From NCBI GenBank assembly GCA_009921625.1, contig RFXN01000004.1, forward strand, positions 1 to 34,129: a DNA stretch of 34,129 bases, written 5' to 3'. This DNA is from Candidatus Fonsibacter lacus. Lineage in GTDB: Bacteria; Actinomycetota; Actinomycetes; Nanopelagicales; Nanopelagicaceae. The notes below the pieces were generated by a model that worked only from the letters and a program-made list of their open reading frames with translations, did no database searches and had not been told where the DNA came from. The translations under genes and the position numbers were made by a program. This document shows positions 33,283-34,129 of this stretch, one piece after another; the first letter of the stretch is position 1; the number at the start of each line of letters is the position of its first letter.

Positions 33283-34129
33283 TTAGAAACGGACTTTCAA
33301 AAATAGCGCTTCAAGAGCCAGCAATGGAGCGACGTTAAATTTAAGGGCCCGACGAGTAGCCATGATTTCTTCCCATCGCTTCATAACGCCTTCACTATCG
33401 CTAGAAGCAGCCCGTTTTTCAATATCAATGCGAAGATGTTCATTGATCAGTTCTAAAGAATCACTAGCGCCCATTTGAATACTGAGAACATCACGATATG
33501 CAGATGCAATATCTAGTAATGCGCGGTCAATAGAATCTCGGGTGGCGCGAGTCACTCGTGACTTCTGCTCTTTTTCTAAATCTTTTAGCGCTTTACTCGA
33601 GCCACTTGGCGCACCTTTCCCAGTACCACCTGCGCCAAGGGCAATAGCTAATTCCTCCCGCTCAATTTCATCTCGTTCACTCGCTTCACTTGCAGCCTCA
33701 AGAGCAGCTATCTCCATGAGTCGAGCGGCTCCTGACATAGCTCCCGCTACATCATGTAATTCCAATGCGAACTTAATAATTTCATCTCGACGAGCTCGTG
33801 ACTCAGGTTCTCGCACCAAAAATCGAGCTCGGCCGATATGCCCTTGACTTGCCCGAGCAGCAAATGCCGCAATCTCTTTCGTGACTTCTTCTTCACGAAC
33901 AAGTAATTGAGTTATTGCTGATGTACTGGGGGTAACAAGCGCTACTTGTCTACAACGCGATCTAATTGTGGGCAGGACATCTTCAACTGTTGGAGCGCAG
34001 AGAAGCCAGATTGTTCGCGCTCCTGGCTCTTCGATCGCTTTCAACAGCGCGTTGGCTGCACTTTCAGTTAAGCGTTCGGCATCTTCAATGATCACCACTC
34101 GAAATGCGCTCGAACTCGGCTCCCACGAT
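33283..34129 (-). CDS. holB: DNA polymerase III delta' subunit, C-terminal part (5' end outside window)
   Basis: The delta' subunit is part of the clamp loader. The frame is open to the window edge, so the ATP-binding N-terminal domain is outside. The visible residues begin near SSSAFRVVIIEDAERLTESA. They include the family block ANALLKAIEEPGARTIWLLC, the SRC motif in IRSRCRQVAL (sensor 1 region), and the helical C-terminal domain. A long charged segment, EASERDEIEREELAIALGAG with KGAPSG following, is an insertion-like part often seen in actinobacterial delta'. In actinobacteria holB often precedes a tripeptidyl aminopeptidase gene, and that pairing is kept here with zero spacing. Confidence 0.93.
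   Translation of the reverse strand, partial: SWEPSSSAFRVVIIEDAERLTESAANALLKAIEEPGARTIWLLCAPTVEDVLPTIRSRCRQVALVTPSTSAITQLLVREEEVTKEIAAFAARASQGHIGRARFLVREPESRARRDEIIKFALELHDVAGAMSGAARLMEIAALEAASEASERDEIEREELAIALGAGGTGKGAPSGSSKALKDLEKEQKSRVTRATRDSIDRALLDIASAYRDVLSIQMGASDSLELINEHLRIDIEKRAASSDSEGVMKRWEEIMATRRALKFNVAPLLALEALFLKVRF

Overview
The window looks like a chromosome segment from a streamlined, fairly low-GC actinobacterium. It would fit a freshwater acI/Nanopelagicales-type lineage, but that placement is inference from gene content and order. The actinobacterial signs are the bS22 mini-ribosomal protein beside proC, the radA-mutY and clpC-lysS-coaX-nadC-nadB-panC-folK-folB-folP-folE-ftsH-hpt-tilS order, and a short actinobacterial-type N-acetylglutamate synthase. 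Genes are tightly packed, with many 1-8 bp start/stop overlaps, and several genes have a TANNNT -10 box only 6-7 nt before ATG, as expected for leaderless mRNAs.

Layout. 1-3000: end of an unrecognised beta-rich protein, then the minus-strand group proC, a secreted propeller-like protein with a PTPS linker, and the 32-aa bS22 gene. 3000-6090: plus-strand cysteine-rich protein, radA and mutY. 6090-8590: clpC on the minus strand. 8720-20741: a 12-kb minus-strand run reading tilS, hpt, ftsH, folE, folP, folB, folK, panC, nadB, nadC, coaX, lysS-like/NAGS and an S51 peptidase-like gene. It joins folate, pantothenate/CoA and NAD synthesis to protein quality control and tRNA functions. 20763-25772: a secreted NlpC/P60 hydrolase, three EamA-type transporters, an rRNA/tRNA methyltransferase and a small membrane protein. 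25.8-29.5 kb: a catabolic patch with mmsA-type aldehyde dehydrogenase, Zn-dependent dehydrogenase, low-molecular-weight phosphatase and remnants of tspO, a GntR/FadR regulator and an enolase-superfamily enzyme. 29.5-34.1 kb: a secreted unknown protein, tRNA-Thr(CGT) overlapped by a glyoxalase-like gene, an exported alpha/beta hydrolase and the C-terminal part of holB.

The most striking feature is a series of clean internal deletions. The lysS-like gene lacks about 60 residues in its catalytic domain and also motif 3, and runs in frame into NAGS. tilS has lost its PP-loop end. One EamA gene lacks a membrane segment and another is broken in the middle. tspO, a GntR gene and an enolase-superfamily gene survive only as pieces. 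Flanking sequence is undamaged in every case, so the choice is between recent deletions in the organism and gaps closed wrongly in assembly. No CRISPR array, insertion sequence, phage gene or recognisable new defence system was seen.
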